Positions 37,537 to 45,969 of a DNA stretch of 64,000 nt are shown one piece after another. This DNA comes from Mollicutes bacterium Phil14 (GTDB taxonomy: Bacteria; Bacillota_I; Bacilli_A; ML615J-28; CAG-698): positions 1 to 64,000 of the forward strand of contig MSHB01000004.1 of assembly GCA_001940985.1 (NCBI GenBank). Reading direction: 5' to 3'. The first letter of the stretch is position 1; each line of letters starts with the position of its first letter. Both the position numbers and the translations under genes were made by a program. The notes under the pieces are model-generated. The model did not search any database. It had not been told where the DNA came from and was given only the letters and a program-made list of their open reading frames with translations.

Positions 37537-37807
37537 ATGGTAAGTCCACAGTTATTAACATTTATAGTAGTTGCAAAAAATGGTAGTTTTTCGAAAGCGG
37601 CGGAGACAATGTATGTTTCGCCTACAGCGGTAATGAAACAAGTAGATTTATTAGAAAAAAGACCTGGTGTAACTCTTTCAAACGTACGAATCATGGATTG
37701 ATTTTGACTGATGCTAGTATAAGTATACTTAATGATGCAAAATATCTTGTGGATTATGCTACACGTGCGGAAGAGAAAGCGCGCGGGATGTCAATAACTT
37801 TTGAAAA
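37537..37807 (+). pseudogene. LysR-family regulator remnant
   Basis: ATG 37537, preceded by AAGAGG, encodes a LysR helix-turn-helix N-terminus (LLTFIVVAKNGSFSKAAE, YVSPTAVMKQV). Around 37675-37683 the frame shifts: LGVTL is followed in another frame by FKRTNHGLILTDA. The rest of the gene is missing; the IS remnant begins at 37808. About 90 of ~300 residues survive. GC content looks higher than in neighbours (for example GCGGCGGAG, GCGCGCGGG), hinting at foreign origin. Confidence 0.8.
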
Positions 37808-39271
37808 TGTCCCAAAAAAATTTAAACATTAGCATAATTTTTGTGATGAGGTAAAGAGTTTAAATATTGAATATATGAGTCGTGTTTCCAAGGATGAGAC
37901 ATAGGAGGAATATATACATTCTTTTCTTTTTTGATAATTGGTGCTTCTAAGAAATTATCAGAAATCTCCTGATGTTTAAAACTTCTCTTAATTCATATAC
38001 TTTGTTCTCAACAGAAATTAACATTTGATTATCTAAGGCGTTAATAACTAAAGCCTTAGTTTTACTTCTAATAGGTGCAATTTTATCATTTTCATAAGTT
38101 TGATAATACTTGTTTTGATACTTGATAGATGGTCCTTTATCAAATACTCTAGGTGTAAGAATAGCTAAAGTATAATTAATTTCTTTTTCTGATGGTTAAT
38201 TTTCAAACACATTTTTGGTATTGTTAATAGGAAGAGCGAATTGTTTGTTAAATCTTTTGCAGAAGTCTAACAGGAAAACATTAACATCTTCAATGGAGTT
38301 AATGCCGGCTATTCTTAATTCAACGGGTAGTCGGCATTGTAATGTATTACAAAGTCTTTCAATTCTACCTTTCTTTTGAGGAATAGAAGTAGTTTGTAGA
38401 TCTATACCTAATTTTTTACAAGCATAACCAAATTGTGTATAAGTATCTTTAGCAAGTTCAGCATCTTTTTTTGCGCTATAATAGAAGACAATGCGATTAT
38501 CAGTAAGAATAGAATAAGGTATACCATAAGTGATTAGAATCGAATTAGAAGGTTATAATAGCCTTTTAATGTTTCTTGATAATCAAAATATAAATAAATT
38601 TTACCAGAACAGTCATCAATAGCCCTATGAAGGGTTGTTTTTTTCTTTCCGAACCATAAGAATTCAGAGGCATCCATTTGAAACTTTTCACCAAAATATT
38701 TAGATCTAGGTATTTTTGGAGAAAGTCTTCGCTATCAAGTATATTATTACAAACAATCAAATCTTCTTCAATTTTATTTAATTTAATATTATTATCTTGT
38801 TTGTTTTTTATAATAGTAGCTTTATTGTTTCTTGTACTACGATTGCATTTAGGAGAGATATAACCATTGGATGTTAAAATATTATAAAATGTACAATAAG
38901 AAATATTTATATTATCATGAGTTTTCATTAATTCTAAAGCATGTTTAAAGTTAGCATCATAATATTTATTTTCAAACAAAAATAAAATATCATTTTTAGT
39001 TTTATCAGATAAAGCAATAGAATGTTTTCTACCTCTGTTTTTGTGAACAAAAGCATATTTACTAGAAACTTTGTATTTAGCAAATTAGTCTGTTGATAGT
39101 TCTTAGAGTACAACCAGTTTGCACAGCAGCACGTTTTTGTTTCCATTATTGTCAACTAGTTTTTTAATAATTTCGTATTTCATATTTTCTTTTAATCTTA
39201 AATTAGCACCTCCAATTAATATTTTAACATAGGTGCTTTAAATATTAATAATCAATTCTACAATTGGGACA
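37808..39271 (-). mobile_element. Decayed insertion sequence, IS1202/ISNCY-like
   Basis: About 1.46 kb bounded by matching terminal inverted repeats TGTCCCAA (37808-37815 on +, 39271-39264 on -). It carries a broken transposase on the minus strand. No target duplication is obvious on comparing the ~27 bases flanking each end. The family call rests on recalled transposase features (integrase-core domain, C-terminal YIPPMSHPWK), not on a database search. Confidence 0.7.
37822..39183 (-). pseudogene. Broken transposase of the IS element
   Basis: From ATG 39183 (minus) the frames join into one transposase: an N-terminal helix-turn-helix (KRAAVQTGCTLRTINRL), a linker region, an integrase-core block (FGEKFQMDASEFLWFGKKKT, RAIDDCSGK, TTSIPQKKGRIERL) and the C-terminal YIPPMSHPWKHDSY ending at 37822. 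At least four frameshifts or stops interrupt it, for example near 39115-39140, 38690, 38640 and 38540. It cannot make an active protein. Confidence 0.8.
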
Positions 39272-39342
39272 GTATCATTTTATAACTATTAAGACTTTAT
39301 CATATTATAATCATACAGACTTATTTTTTGAATTAAATTTTC

Positions 39343-39371
39343 TTGACATTTCACTCCTCCTTTGATATAAT
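39343..39371 (+). promoter_or_regulatory. Strong promoter of an orphan small RNA
   Basis: TTGACA (39343-39348) and TATAAT (39366-39371), spacer 17: perfect consensus, yet no convincing protein gene follows. Confidence 0.8.
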
Positions 39372-39377
39372 CGTGTT

Positions 39378-39513
39378 GGTCCTGGGGGTCTTAATTGACA
39401 GTCTCGCAATGCGTAGAGAACAGAGCAGAAGCACGTGGACTACAGAAATGTTAGTTGTTAATCAACTAGTGATAGACTGCTCACTGGCTTGTAGAAATAC
39501 AAGTCTTTTTTTC
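39378..39513 (+). ncRNA. Candidate structured small RNA of about 135 bases
   Basis: The interval between the consensus promoter and an intrinsic terminator (CTTGTA-GAAA-TACAAG, 39488-39503, then seven T) is GC-richer than its surroundings. It can fold: TTAGTTG/TCAACTA around a TTAA loop, GTAG/CTAC enclosing the central purine-rich part, CAGTCT with AGACTG, and a GTTGGT/ACTGGC closing stem. I do not match it to SRP, 6S, tmRNA, 5S or a riboswitch I know. A 77-codon frame starting before the RNA is not a believable gene. Confidence 0.65.
39488..39512 (+). terminator. Terminator of the small RNA
   Basis: CTTGTA and TACAAG pair around GAAA; TC and a seven-T run follow. Confidence 0.8.
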
Positions 39514-39569
39514 TTTTTTATGTTGAAAATTGAATTGAAATTTATAAAAAAACTGTTATTTTTATTAAA

Positions 39570-39665
39570 AAAATGAGTAAAAAATGCTAGTTTTGCCCAT
39601 CTGTGGAAAAAACAAATGAATAATTACTCATTTTCAAAAGATAAACTTCTCAGAAATGGGCAAAA
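39570..39665. repeat. Two interleaved long inverted repeats
   Basis: AAAATGAGTAA (39570-39580) is perfectly complementary to TTACTCATTTT (39624-39634). TTTTGCCCAT (39591-39600) is perfectly complementary to ATGGGCAAAA (39656-39665). The arms alternate (a, b, a', b'), the arrangement of an H-type pseudoknot. It lies between the small RNA terminator and the yggS promoter. Confidence 0.8.
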
Positions 39666-39717
39666 TAATATTAAAAGTTCTTGAAAAATTGCAAAACCTA
39701 TTAAATTTTGAAAAATG

Positions 39718-39746
39718 TTGCTTTTTTTAATAAAAAAAGGTATAAT
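39718..39746 (+). promoter_or_regulatory. Promoter of the yggS-sepF operon
   Basis: TTGCTT (39718-39723) and TATAAT (39741-39746), spacer 17. It overlaps the ATG of the longest possible yggS frame (39715), showing that frame start is too early. Confidence 0.7.
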
Positions 39747-39771
39747 AAGTATATGGAATTCAGGTGATATC

Positions 39772-40443
39772 ATGGGTATAAAAGAACAGGCACAATATGT
39801 TAGGGAATCATTAAAAGATTATCCAAATGTGAAGATTGTGGCCGCAACCAAATATATGACTGTTGAACAAACTGAAGAACTTATTAAATGTGGTTTTAAG
39901 GATTTTGGTGAGAATAGAACTGATATGTTTTTAGAAAAATATGAAAGACTTAAAGACTATAAAGATATTAATTGGCATTTCTTTGGTGTCGTTCAAAGCA
40001 GAAAAATTAGAGATATAGTTAATAAAATAACTTGTTTGCATTCTTTAGATAGATTATCTTTGGCTATTGAATTGAATAAAAAATTAACAAAACCATTAGA
40101 TTGCTTTATTCAAGTCAATATATCAGAAGAAGCTAATAAACAGGGTGTTCCTGCTAACAAGGTTAAAACTTTTGTTAAGCAACTTGAAGCATATCCAAAC
40201 ATTAGAGTTGTTGGATTGATGTGTATTGCTAAACTTACTTTTGATGAAGATGTGTTGAGAAAATCATTTAGAAAAATGCGTGATTTAAAGGAAGAAATTG
40301 AAGAAATGAATTTGAGTTATGCCCCTTGTCATGAATTGTCAATGGGAATGAGTAATGATTATAAAATAGCACTTGAATATGGTACTACAGTAATTCGTTT
40401 AGGAAGAATATTTTTACAGGAGAATAAAAATGGGCTTATTTAG
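39772..40443 (+). CDS. yggS: YggS-family PLP homeostasis protein
   Basis: 223 residues, usual family length. IVAATKYMT has the pyridoxal-phosphate lysine (Lys27); FGENRTD, WHFFGVVQSRK and the C-terminal SMGMSNDYKIALEYGTTVIRLG are typical. Alanine-racemase-like barrel that buffers PLP. ATG 39772 follows AGGTGAT. In Bacillota it commonly sits next to sepF and yggT, as here. Overlaps sepF by 14 bases. Confidence 0.94.
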   Translation: MGIKEQAQYVRESLKDYPNVKIVAATKYMTVEQTEELIKCGFKDFGENRTDMFLEKYERLKDYKDINWHFFGVVQSRKIRDIVNKITCLHSLDRLSLAIELNKKLTKPLDCFIQVNISEEANKQGVPANKVKTFVKQLEAYPNIRVVGLMCIAKLTFDEDVLRKSFRKMRDLKEEIEEMNLSYAPCHELSMGMSNDYKIALEYGTTVIRLGRIFLQENKNGLI

Positions 40444-40783
40444 AAAAAAGGCTAAAGAAATACAATTGAACGATTTTAATTATGGTAAGAAAAATAGTGG
40501 AATCTTGACATCATTTGATAGAATTCAACATATTGTTGTTCGTGATGCTTCACAAGAACAATTGCTTGAAATATGTGATACAATCTTAGGTGGTCGTGCT
40601 GTTTTGGCTAATTTTGACAAAATCAAAACTGAAGAAGCTAATTACATGCTAGCATTTATTGGTGGTGTTGTTTATGCAACTGGTGGAGAGAATTTTAGAT
40701 TAGATGAAAAGTTGTTTTTATTTGGTAGAAAAGAAGAATTTGAAGATGGCTCTCTATACCAATATGTTGAGGATACAAGATGA
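40430..40783 (+). CDS. sepF: Cell division protein SepF
   Basis: 117 residues, short for SepF (about 150 in Bacillus). A minimal N-terminal basic helix (MGLFRKKAKEI) may bind membrane; the core begins near residue 40 (ILEICDTILGGRAVLANFDKIK, DFIGG-like segment AFIGGVVYATGG). It links FtsZ filaments to the membrane at the septum. Overlaps both neighbours. Confidence 0.9.
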   Translation: MGLFRKKAKEIQLNDFNYGKKNSGILTSFDRIQHIVVRDASQEQLLEICDTILGGRAVLANFDKIKTEEANYMLAFIGGVVYATGGENFRLDEKLFLFGRKEEFEDGSLYQYVEDTR

Positions 40784-41037
40784 TTTTAGGAAAAGCTTTG
40801 CTTGTTATTTGGTTTGCTTTAAGAATATATTTTAGCATACTTGTAATCGGAATAATATTAACTTGGTTTCCAAGAAGTTTTGATTATAAATTACCAAGAA
40901 TAATCCGAAAAATGTCTAATTGGTATTTAGAACGTTTTACTGGCATTGTTGTGCTAGGAAGTATTGATTTTACAACAATAATAGGTCTGCTTTTATACGA
41001 AGGCGTACTTGATTTATTAAGGATATCTATAATATAA
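40780..41037 (+). CDS. yggT: YggT family membrane protein
   Basis: 85 residues with two hydrophobic segments (about 5-28 and 62-80) separated by the conserved ITWFPRS-type motif (LTWFPRSFDYKLPR). Family function is uncertain, linked to division and osmotic tolerance. ATGA overlap with sepF. Confidence 0.88.
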   Translation: MILGKALLVIWFALRIYFSILVIGIILTWFPRSFDYKLPRIIRKMSNWYLERFTGIVVLGSIDFTTIIGLLLYEGVLDLLRISII

Positions 41038-41056
41038 AATTACGGAGGAAATAATA

Positions 41057-41914
41057 ATGGCTATAAATATTAATTTTTTTAGGAGCAATAGTGCTGGTAA
41101 TATTGATTATGAAAAAGTATTAGCTTTTTTCGATGAAATTCCAAACTTTAAAGTTTATTATACTGATGATGTAGTAGAGATTGTTTATATAGATAAAGAA
41201 TTTAAATTTTCATATCGCTATTTGATTACAAAACAATCAAAAGTTAATCAAATATATAAGTTAAGTCCTTTATTTACAAATATAAATTTCTTACTTGAAA
41301 TGCCCGTGTTAATCCCAACATTTCTAGCAAAAGAAATTTTAACTCTTACTCAAAAAATTTGTAAAACATTCGAGTTAGAAATTTATCATGATAGTTTTGA
41401 TGATGTAAAACCATTTAATATGGTTGATACTTTAACATTATTTAATGAAAATCGTGAAGCATATATTGAAGAATATGGTATGCAAAATAAATATGCTTTT
41501 GATCCGGAAAAATTAAATGAAGTTTGCAAATTCCAAAGAACAGTAGATAATTTAAGAGAATATTATCATAACGAAGTTGATGTTCAATATTGTGAACCAA
41601 TAATTGATAAGGCAACTAATGAATATGGAATATGCTGTACTTGGAATTTAGGAATTCCTACTGTTTTTCCACCTCATATTGATTTCGTTAGAATTCATGA
41701 TGAAGAAAACGTGGAATTTATGGTTAGAAGAGAAGACTTTTATGGTGTAATGGGAAAATATCTAGTTGACATCGTAAACTTCTTACCTGATATGCATTTG
41801 TTGAAACCAAAACAAGCTAGATCAAGTAAAAAGGCAATTAATAAATTAAGAAAGTTTGCAATTGTTGATCAAAATTTCCAAACTATTCGTCTTTGTGATT
41901 TGATTGATAGATAG
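41057..41914 (+). CDS. Uncharacterised soluble protein in the yggT-deoC interval
   Basis: 285 residues that I do not recognise. No membrane helices or signal peptide. Aromatic, acidic, mixed alpha/beta composition; the segment CCTWNLGIPTVFPPHIDFVRIHDEE is the most distinctive. A basic stretch (KPKQARSSKKAINKLRKF) lies near residue 255. The gene has a GGAGG site and sits where ylmH often follows yggT, but I see no S4 RNA-binding domain. Confidence 0.7.
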   Translation: MAININFFRSNSAGNIDYEKVLAFFDEIPNFKVYYTDDVVEIVYIDKEFKFSYRYLITKQSKVNQIYKLSPLFTNINFLLEMPVLIPTFLAKEILTLTQKICKTFELEIYHDSFDDVKPFNMVDTLTLFNENREAYIEEYGMQNKYAFDPEKLNEVCKFQRTVDNLREYYHNEVDVQYCEPIIDKATNEYGICCTWNLGIPTVFPPHIDFVRIHDEENVEFMVRREDFYGVMGKYLVDIVNFLPDMHLLKPKQARSSKKAINKLRKFAIVDQNFQTIRLCDLIDR

Positions 41915-41923
41915 GTGAAAAAA

Positions 41924-42592
41924 ATGATTAGTTTAAATAAATATATCGATCATACATTATTAAAGGCTTTTGCTACAACTTCAGATATTGAAAAAATTTG
42001 TGAAGAAGCTAAAAAATATAATTTTAAAAGTGTTTGTGTAAATCCTTACTATGTTAAAAAAGCTAAGGAATTACTAAAAGATAGTGATGTTTTAGTTTGC
42101 ACAGTTATTGGTTTTCCTTTAGGTGCAAATACTATAGAAACAAAAGCTTTTGAAACTAGTGATGCTATCAAAAATGGTGCCGATGAAATAGATATGGTTA
42201 TAAATGTTGGCAAGGCAAAAGAACATGATTATGACTATATTAAAAAAGAAATTGAAGAAGTAGTAAAAGCTAGTTCTGGTAAACTTGTAAAAGTTATCAT
42301 TGAAACTTGCTATTTGACTGATGAAGAAAAAGTAGAAGTTTGTAAAGCTGCTACTTTAGCTAAAGCTAAATTTGTAAAAACTTCAACTGGTTTTGGTACT
42401 GGTGGCGCAAATGCTCATGATGTAAGTTTAATGCGTAATGCCATAGACGCTAGTATGAAGGTAAAAGCTAGTGGTGGTGTTAGAACATTAGAAGATGCTT
42501 TGAAAATGGTTGATGCTGGTGCTGAAAGAATTGGAGCTTCTTCAGGTGTTCAAATTATGGAAGATTTAATTAATAAAGGAGAAAATAAATAA
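41924..42592 (+). CDS. deoC: Deoxyribose-phosphate aldolase
   Basis: 222 residues. Class I aldolase cleaving deoxyribose-5-phosphate to glyceraldehyde-3-phosphate and acetaldehyde. [21 protein letters not shown], the Schiff-base lysine Lys152 in [12 protein letters not shown], and KASGGVRT are all present. ATG 41924 has AGGTGA 5 bases upstream; an in-frame GTG at 41915 lies within that site. Overlaps deoD by one base. Confidence 0.94.
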   Translation: MISLNKYIDHTLLKAFATTSDIEKICEEAKKYNFKSVCVNPYYVKKAKELLKDSDVLVCTVIGFPLGANTIETKAFETSDAIKNGADEIDMVINVGKAKEHDYDYIKKEIEEVVKASSGKLVKVIIETCYLTDEEKVEVCKAATLAKAKFVKTSTGFGTGGANAHDVSLMRNAIDASMKVKASGGVRTLEDALKMVDAGAERIGASSGVQIMEDLINKGENK

Positions 42593-43302
42593 TGGCTACT
42601 CCACATATAGAAGTTAATGATAAAAATTTGTTTGCTAAGACAGTATTGATGCCTGGTGATCCACTTAGAGCAGAATATATAGCTAAAACATATCTTACTG
42701 ATGTTGTTAAAATTAATAATGTTAGAAATATGTTTGCTTTCACTGGTTATTATAAAGGCAAAAAGATTACTGTTATGGGATCAGGCATGGGAATGCCTAG
42801 TATTGGTATTTACTCATATGAATTATTCAATGTATACGGCGTTGAAAATATTATTAGAATTGGTTCTTGTGGCTCATATTCTAAAGATGTTAATGTTTAT
42901 GATGTTATTATTGTTAAAGATGCATACAGTGAATCAAGTTATGCCAAAGTTGCTTATGGATATGAAGAAAATGTTCAAAAGGGTAGTGATGAACTATTTG
43001 CAAAATTAAATGAAAGTGCAAAAAAACTAGGCTATCCAGTTATCAATGAAAGAATTCATTCTTCTGATGTCTTTTATAGAGCTCATGGTAATGTCTTTAC
43101 TGATGTTCGTGATGCATATGGTTGTGTTGCTGTAGAAATGGAATCATTTGCATTATTTGCCAATGCTAGATATCTAAACAAAAAAGCTGCTTGCGTATTA
43201 ACTGTTTCTGATTCTTTAGTAACTAATGAAGTGACTACTTCTGAAGAACGTCAAAATTCTTTTAATCGTATGATGGAAATAGCATTAGAAGCTGCAGAGT
43301 AG
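42592..43302 (+). CDS. deoD: Purine-nucleoside phosphorylase, DeoD type
   Basis: 236 residues, standard for hexameric PNP. TPHIEVND at the N-terminus, VLMPGDPLRAEYIA (phosphate site), GSGMGMPSIGIYS, the EMES ribose motif and VSDSLVTNE with the catalytic Asp. With deoC it salvages purine deoxynucleosides. Followed by a strong terminator. Confidence 0.95.
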   Translation: MATPHIEVNDKNLFAKTVLMPGDPLRAEYIAKTYLTDVVKINNVRNMFAFTGYYKGKKITVMGSGMGMPSIGIYSYELFNVYGVENIIRIGSCGSYSKDVNVYDVIIVKDAYSESSYAKVAYGYEENVQKGSDELFAKLNESAKKLGYPVINERIHSSDVFYRAHGNVFTDVRDAYGCVAVEMESFALFANARYLNKKAACVLTVSDSLVTNEVTTSEERQNSFNRMMEIALEAAE

Positions 43303-43309
43303 ATTATAT

Positions 43310-43338
43310 GTAAACACTTCGGTGTTTACTTTTTTTTC
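43310..43338 (+). terminator. Terminator after deoD
   Basis: GTAAACAC and GTGTTTAC pair around a TTCG tetraloop, followed by TTTTTTTT. Confidence 0.93.
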
Positions 43339-43397
43339 TTAATCTTGCATTTGAATAAAATATGCTAATATGCTAATAATAAAGTTGGAGGAATATT

Positions 43398-44657
43398 ATG
43401 GAAGTAAATAATTTTTATATTAATGATATACCAGTGTACTTTTCAAAAACAGAAAAATTTAAAACAATAAATTTGCAAATAATTTTTCTTAATGAATTTA
43501 ATGAGTTCTTAGCTACAAGATTATCACTTTTGAGTAGATTATTAAATAATTCTACAAAAAAATATAATACTAAAAAGAAAATAGTTAATAAACTATTTGA
43601 TTTGTATGATGCTAATGTTAGTGTTTTTTCTTATCCATCATATAAAACTAGTTTAACTGTGTTTTCGCTAGAAATTGTTAATGAAAAAAATATTAATGAT
43701 AAGACTCTTATTAATGAAGCATTTTTGTTTTTGAAAGAAGTCATTTTTAATCCTAACATAAGTTGGGGAAGTTTTAATGAAAAAGAGTTTTTTGAAGAAA
43801 AAAGACGTTTAAAAGAATCAATTGAAAAAATTTATGATAATAAAAATAGATATTCAATAAAAAAATTAATTCAGAATATGTGCCAAGGTGAAATTAGTAG
43901 TGTAAGTTCATTAGGGAACTTGGAAGAATTGGAAAAGATTACTCCTAAAACAATAGCTGAAACATACGAATTTTTAATAAATACAAGTAATGTTAGCATT
44001 TACTGTGTTGGCGATATTACTGAAGAAAGATTGAAAGAAGAATTGAAAAATTTTGATTTCAAACAAAACAGTAAAGAAAATTTTCAAATTGTTAGTAATG
44101 AAATTAAAAAAATTAATTCAGTAAAAGAAGTGAAAGAAACACAAAATGTTAATCAATCAATTTTATGTATGGGTTATAGAACAAGTTTTAATAGTAATGA
44201 TGATGATTATTTTGCTGGATTAGTTTTCAGTGAAATGTTTGGTGGATTGTATACATCGGATTTATTTAGAGTGGTGCGAGAAGAAAATAGTTTAGCATAT
44301 AGTATTGTTTCACAAATGATTCCTGATGTTAAAATAATGATTGTAAATGCAGGAATTGATGGAAAAAATTATGATTTTGTTTTAAAGTTAGTTTCTGATG
44401 AATTGAAAAAATATAAAGAAGGTACTATATCAAATGATTTGCTAGAAGTAGCAAAAGCTACACTTATAAATGATTTAAAAGAAACTGAAGATGATCCTAA
44501 GAGTTATGCTTCTTATATGTTTAAAAACTATCTCACAGGCTTGAATTTAACAATTTCTGATAATATAGATAAAGTTGATAGTATTACAATTGAAGATGTT
44601 AAAAAAATTGCTCAAGGTATTGAGCTAGATACGGTGTTCTTGTTAACGAATAATTGA
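43398..44657 (+). CDS. M16 peptidase-like protein, YfmF type (non-catalytic half)
   Basis: 419 residues. Two M16 clamp domains but no HxxEH zinc motif; the domain retains the LFRVVREENSLAYSIVSQM segment typical of the partner half. The next gene supplies the catalytic half, an arrangement like YfmF/YfmH in Bacillus. Possible promoter at about 43345-43380. GGAGG precedes the ATG. Confidence 0.85.
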   Translation: MEVNNFYINDIPVYFSKTEKFKTINLQIIFLNEFNEFLATRLSLLSRLLNNSTKKYNTKKKIVNKLFDLYDANVSVFSYPSYKTSLTVFSLEIVNEKNINDKTLINEAFLFLKEVIFNPNISWGSFNEKEFFEEKRRLKESIEKIYDNKNRYSIKKLIQNMCQGEISSVSSLGNLEELEKITPKTIAETYEFLINTSNVSIYCVGDITEERLKEELKNFDFKQNSKENFQIVSNEIKKINSVKEVKETQNVNQSILCMGYRTSFNSNDDDYFAGLVFSEMFGGLYTSDLFRVVREENSLAYSIVSQMIPDVKIMIVNAGIDGKNYDFVLKLVSDELKKYKEGTISNDLLEVAKATLINDLKETEDDPKSYASYMFKNYLTGLNLTISDNIDKVDSITIEDVKKIAQGIELDTVFLLTNN

Positions 44658-44670
44658 GGTAATTAAGATT

Positions 44671-45969
44671 ATGGAAAAAATAAATTATGATAATATTAAT
44701 GAAGTCATTTATAAAGAAAAATTAGCCAATGGTTTGACTATTAAACTAATTCCTAAGCCAGGATATAATAAGGTCTTTGCTTGTTTTGGTACTAATTATG
44801 GTTCTCTTACAAACAAGTTCGTCCCATATGGTGAAAGTGATTATCAAGAAGTACCATTAGGAATTGCACATTTTTTAGAACACAAATTATTTGCTATGGA
44901 AGATGGTACAGATGCAGCTAACTTGTTTACAGAAATGGGGTTAGAATCCAATGCCTATACTGATTATATGGAAACAGTTTATTTATTTAGTGGAACTGAT
45001 AATATTGAAAAGGGATTAGGTTTATTATTAGATTTTGTTCAAAAACCATGCTTTACCGATGAGAATGTTGAAAGTGAACGCGGAATAATAGAACAAGAAT
45101 TATTAATGTATTTAGATATGCCTAGAGATCGTTTGCACAATGGGTTAATGGAAAATATGTTTGAAGTATATCCATTAAGATATGATGTTGGTGGAACGGT
45201 AGAAGAAATTAAAAAAATTACTAAAGAAACATTATATAAATGCTATAATACTTTTTATCATCCTTCAAATATGAGTTTAATAGTTGTTGGTGATATTGAT
45301 TGTGATCAAATTATGAATTTGATTAAAAACAATCAAGAGAAGAAGGAATTTCCAAAAGCATTAGATATAAAAAGGAATTTTTTAGTTGAAGATGAGAAAG
45401 TCGTAAAAAAATTCTCATCTATTAAGATGGATGTGAGTATACCAAAAATTGCCATTGGTTTTAAATTGCCTTTTGAAAAATTTGCACATAATGAACCAAT
45501 GATGGTTGAACTATATTTGAAAATAATTTTAGAAAGCAAATTAGGTCCTTCTAGTGAATTTTATCAAATGTTATTGGATGAAGAATTAATTAGTGGTTCA
45601 CTTGGTTATTCGGTTTTTTTGGATGATAAATGTGGATATATAAAAGTAAGTTTTGATAGCAAAAAGCCAGATGAATGCAGCCGAAAAGTAAAGGAATTTT
45701 TATTAGAATTGAGAAAAATTAAACTTAGCAAAATCGAATTTGAAAGATTTAAAAAGGCTATACTAGGAAGTTTCTTGAAAGGCTTGAATAATCTAGAATT
45801 TATTGCTTCAAGTTATATTGAATATGATTTTAAAAATAGTGATATATTTTCTTCAATCTCTTTGTTAGAAAGTAGTACTTTGAAAGACATAAAAAAAATG
45901 GGCAAATACTTTAAAGCAGATGCCCTGACTGAGTTTGTGGTCTATCCTAAAGACTGGAAATCAAATTAA
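44671..45969 (+). CDS. M16 zinc peptidase, YfmH type (catalytic half)
   Basis: 432 residues with the inverted zinc motif AHFLEHKLF (HxxEH) near residue 70 and downstream glutamate in ERGIIEQELLMYLD. Expected to pair with the upstream non-catalytic protein to degrade peptides. Its last 23 bases overlap, tail to tail, with the stop region of the minus-strand germination gene gerAC. Confidence 0.9.
   Translation: MEKINYDNINEVIYKEKLANGLTIKLIPKPGYNKVFACFGTNYGSLTNKFVPYGESDYQEVPLGIAHFLEHKLFAMEDGTDAANLFTEMGLESNAYTDYMETVYLFSGTDNIEKGLGLLLDFVQKPCFTDENVESERGIIEQELLMYLDMPRDRLHNGLMENMFEVYPLRYDVGGTVEEIKKITKETLYKCYNTFYHPSNMSLIVVGDIDCDQIMNLIKNNQEKKEFPKALDIKRNFLVEDEKVVKKFSSIKMDVSIPKIAIGFKLPFEKFAHNEPMMVELYLKIILESKLGPSSEFYQMLLDEELISGSLGYSVFLDDKCGYIKVSFDSKKPDECSRKVKEFLLELRKIKLSKIEFERFKKAILGSFLKGLNNLEFIASSYIEYDFKNSDIFSSISLLESSTLKDIKKMGKYFKADALTEFVVYPKDWKSN

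Noticed and set aside
39378-39513. SRP (4.5S) RNA or 6S RNA assignment for the small RNA
   Set aside because: The conserved SRP tip (GGAAGGAAGCAG) is missing and the length and layout do not fit 6S.
39343-39576. A 77-codon plus-strand frame upstream of yggS
   Set aside because: It begins at the -35 region of the promoter, has no ribosome-binding site and runs through an intrinsic terminator; the RNA explanation fits better.
42701-43009. Plus-strand frame of 102 codons inside deoD
   Set aside because: It overlaps a clear purine-nucleoside phosphorylase in another frame and has a biased Leu/Met composition.
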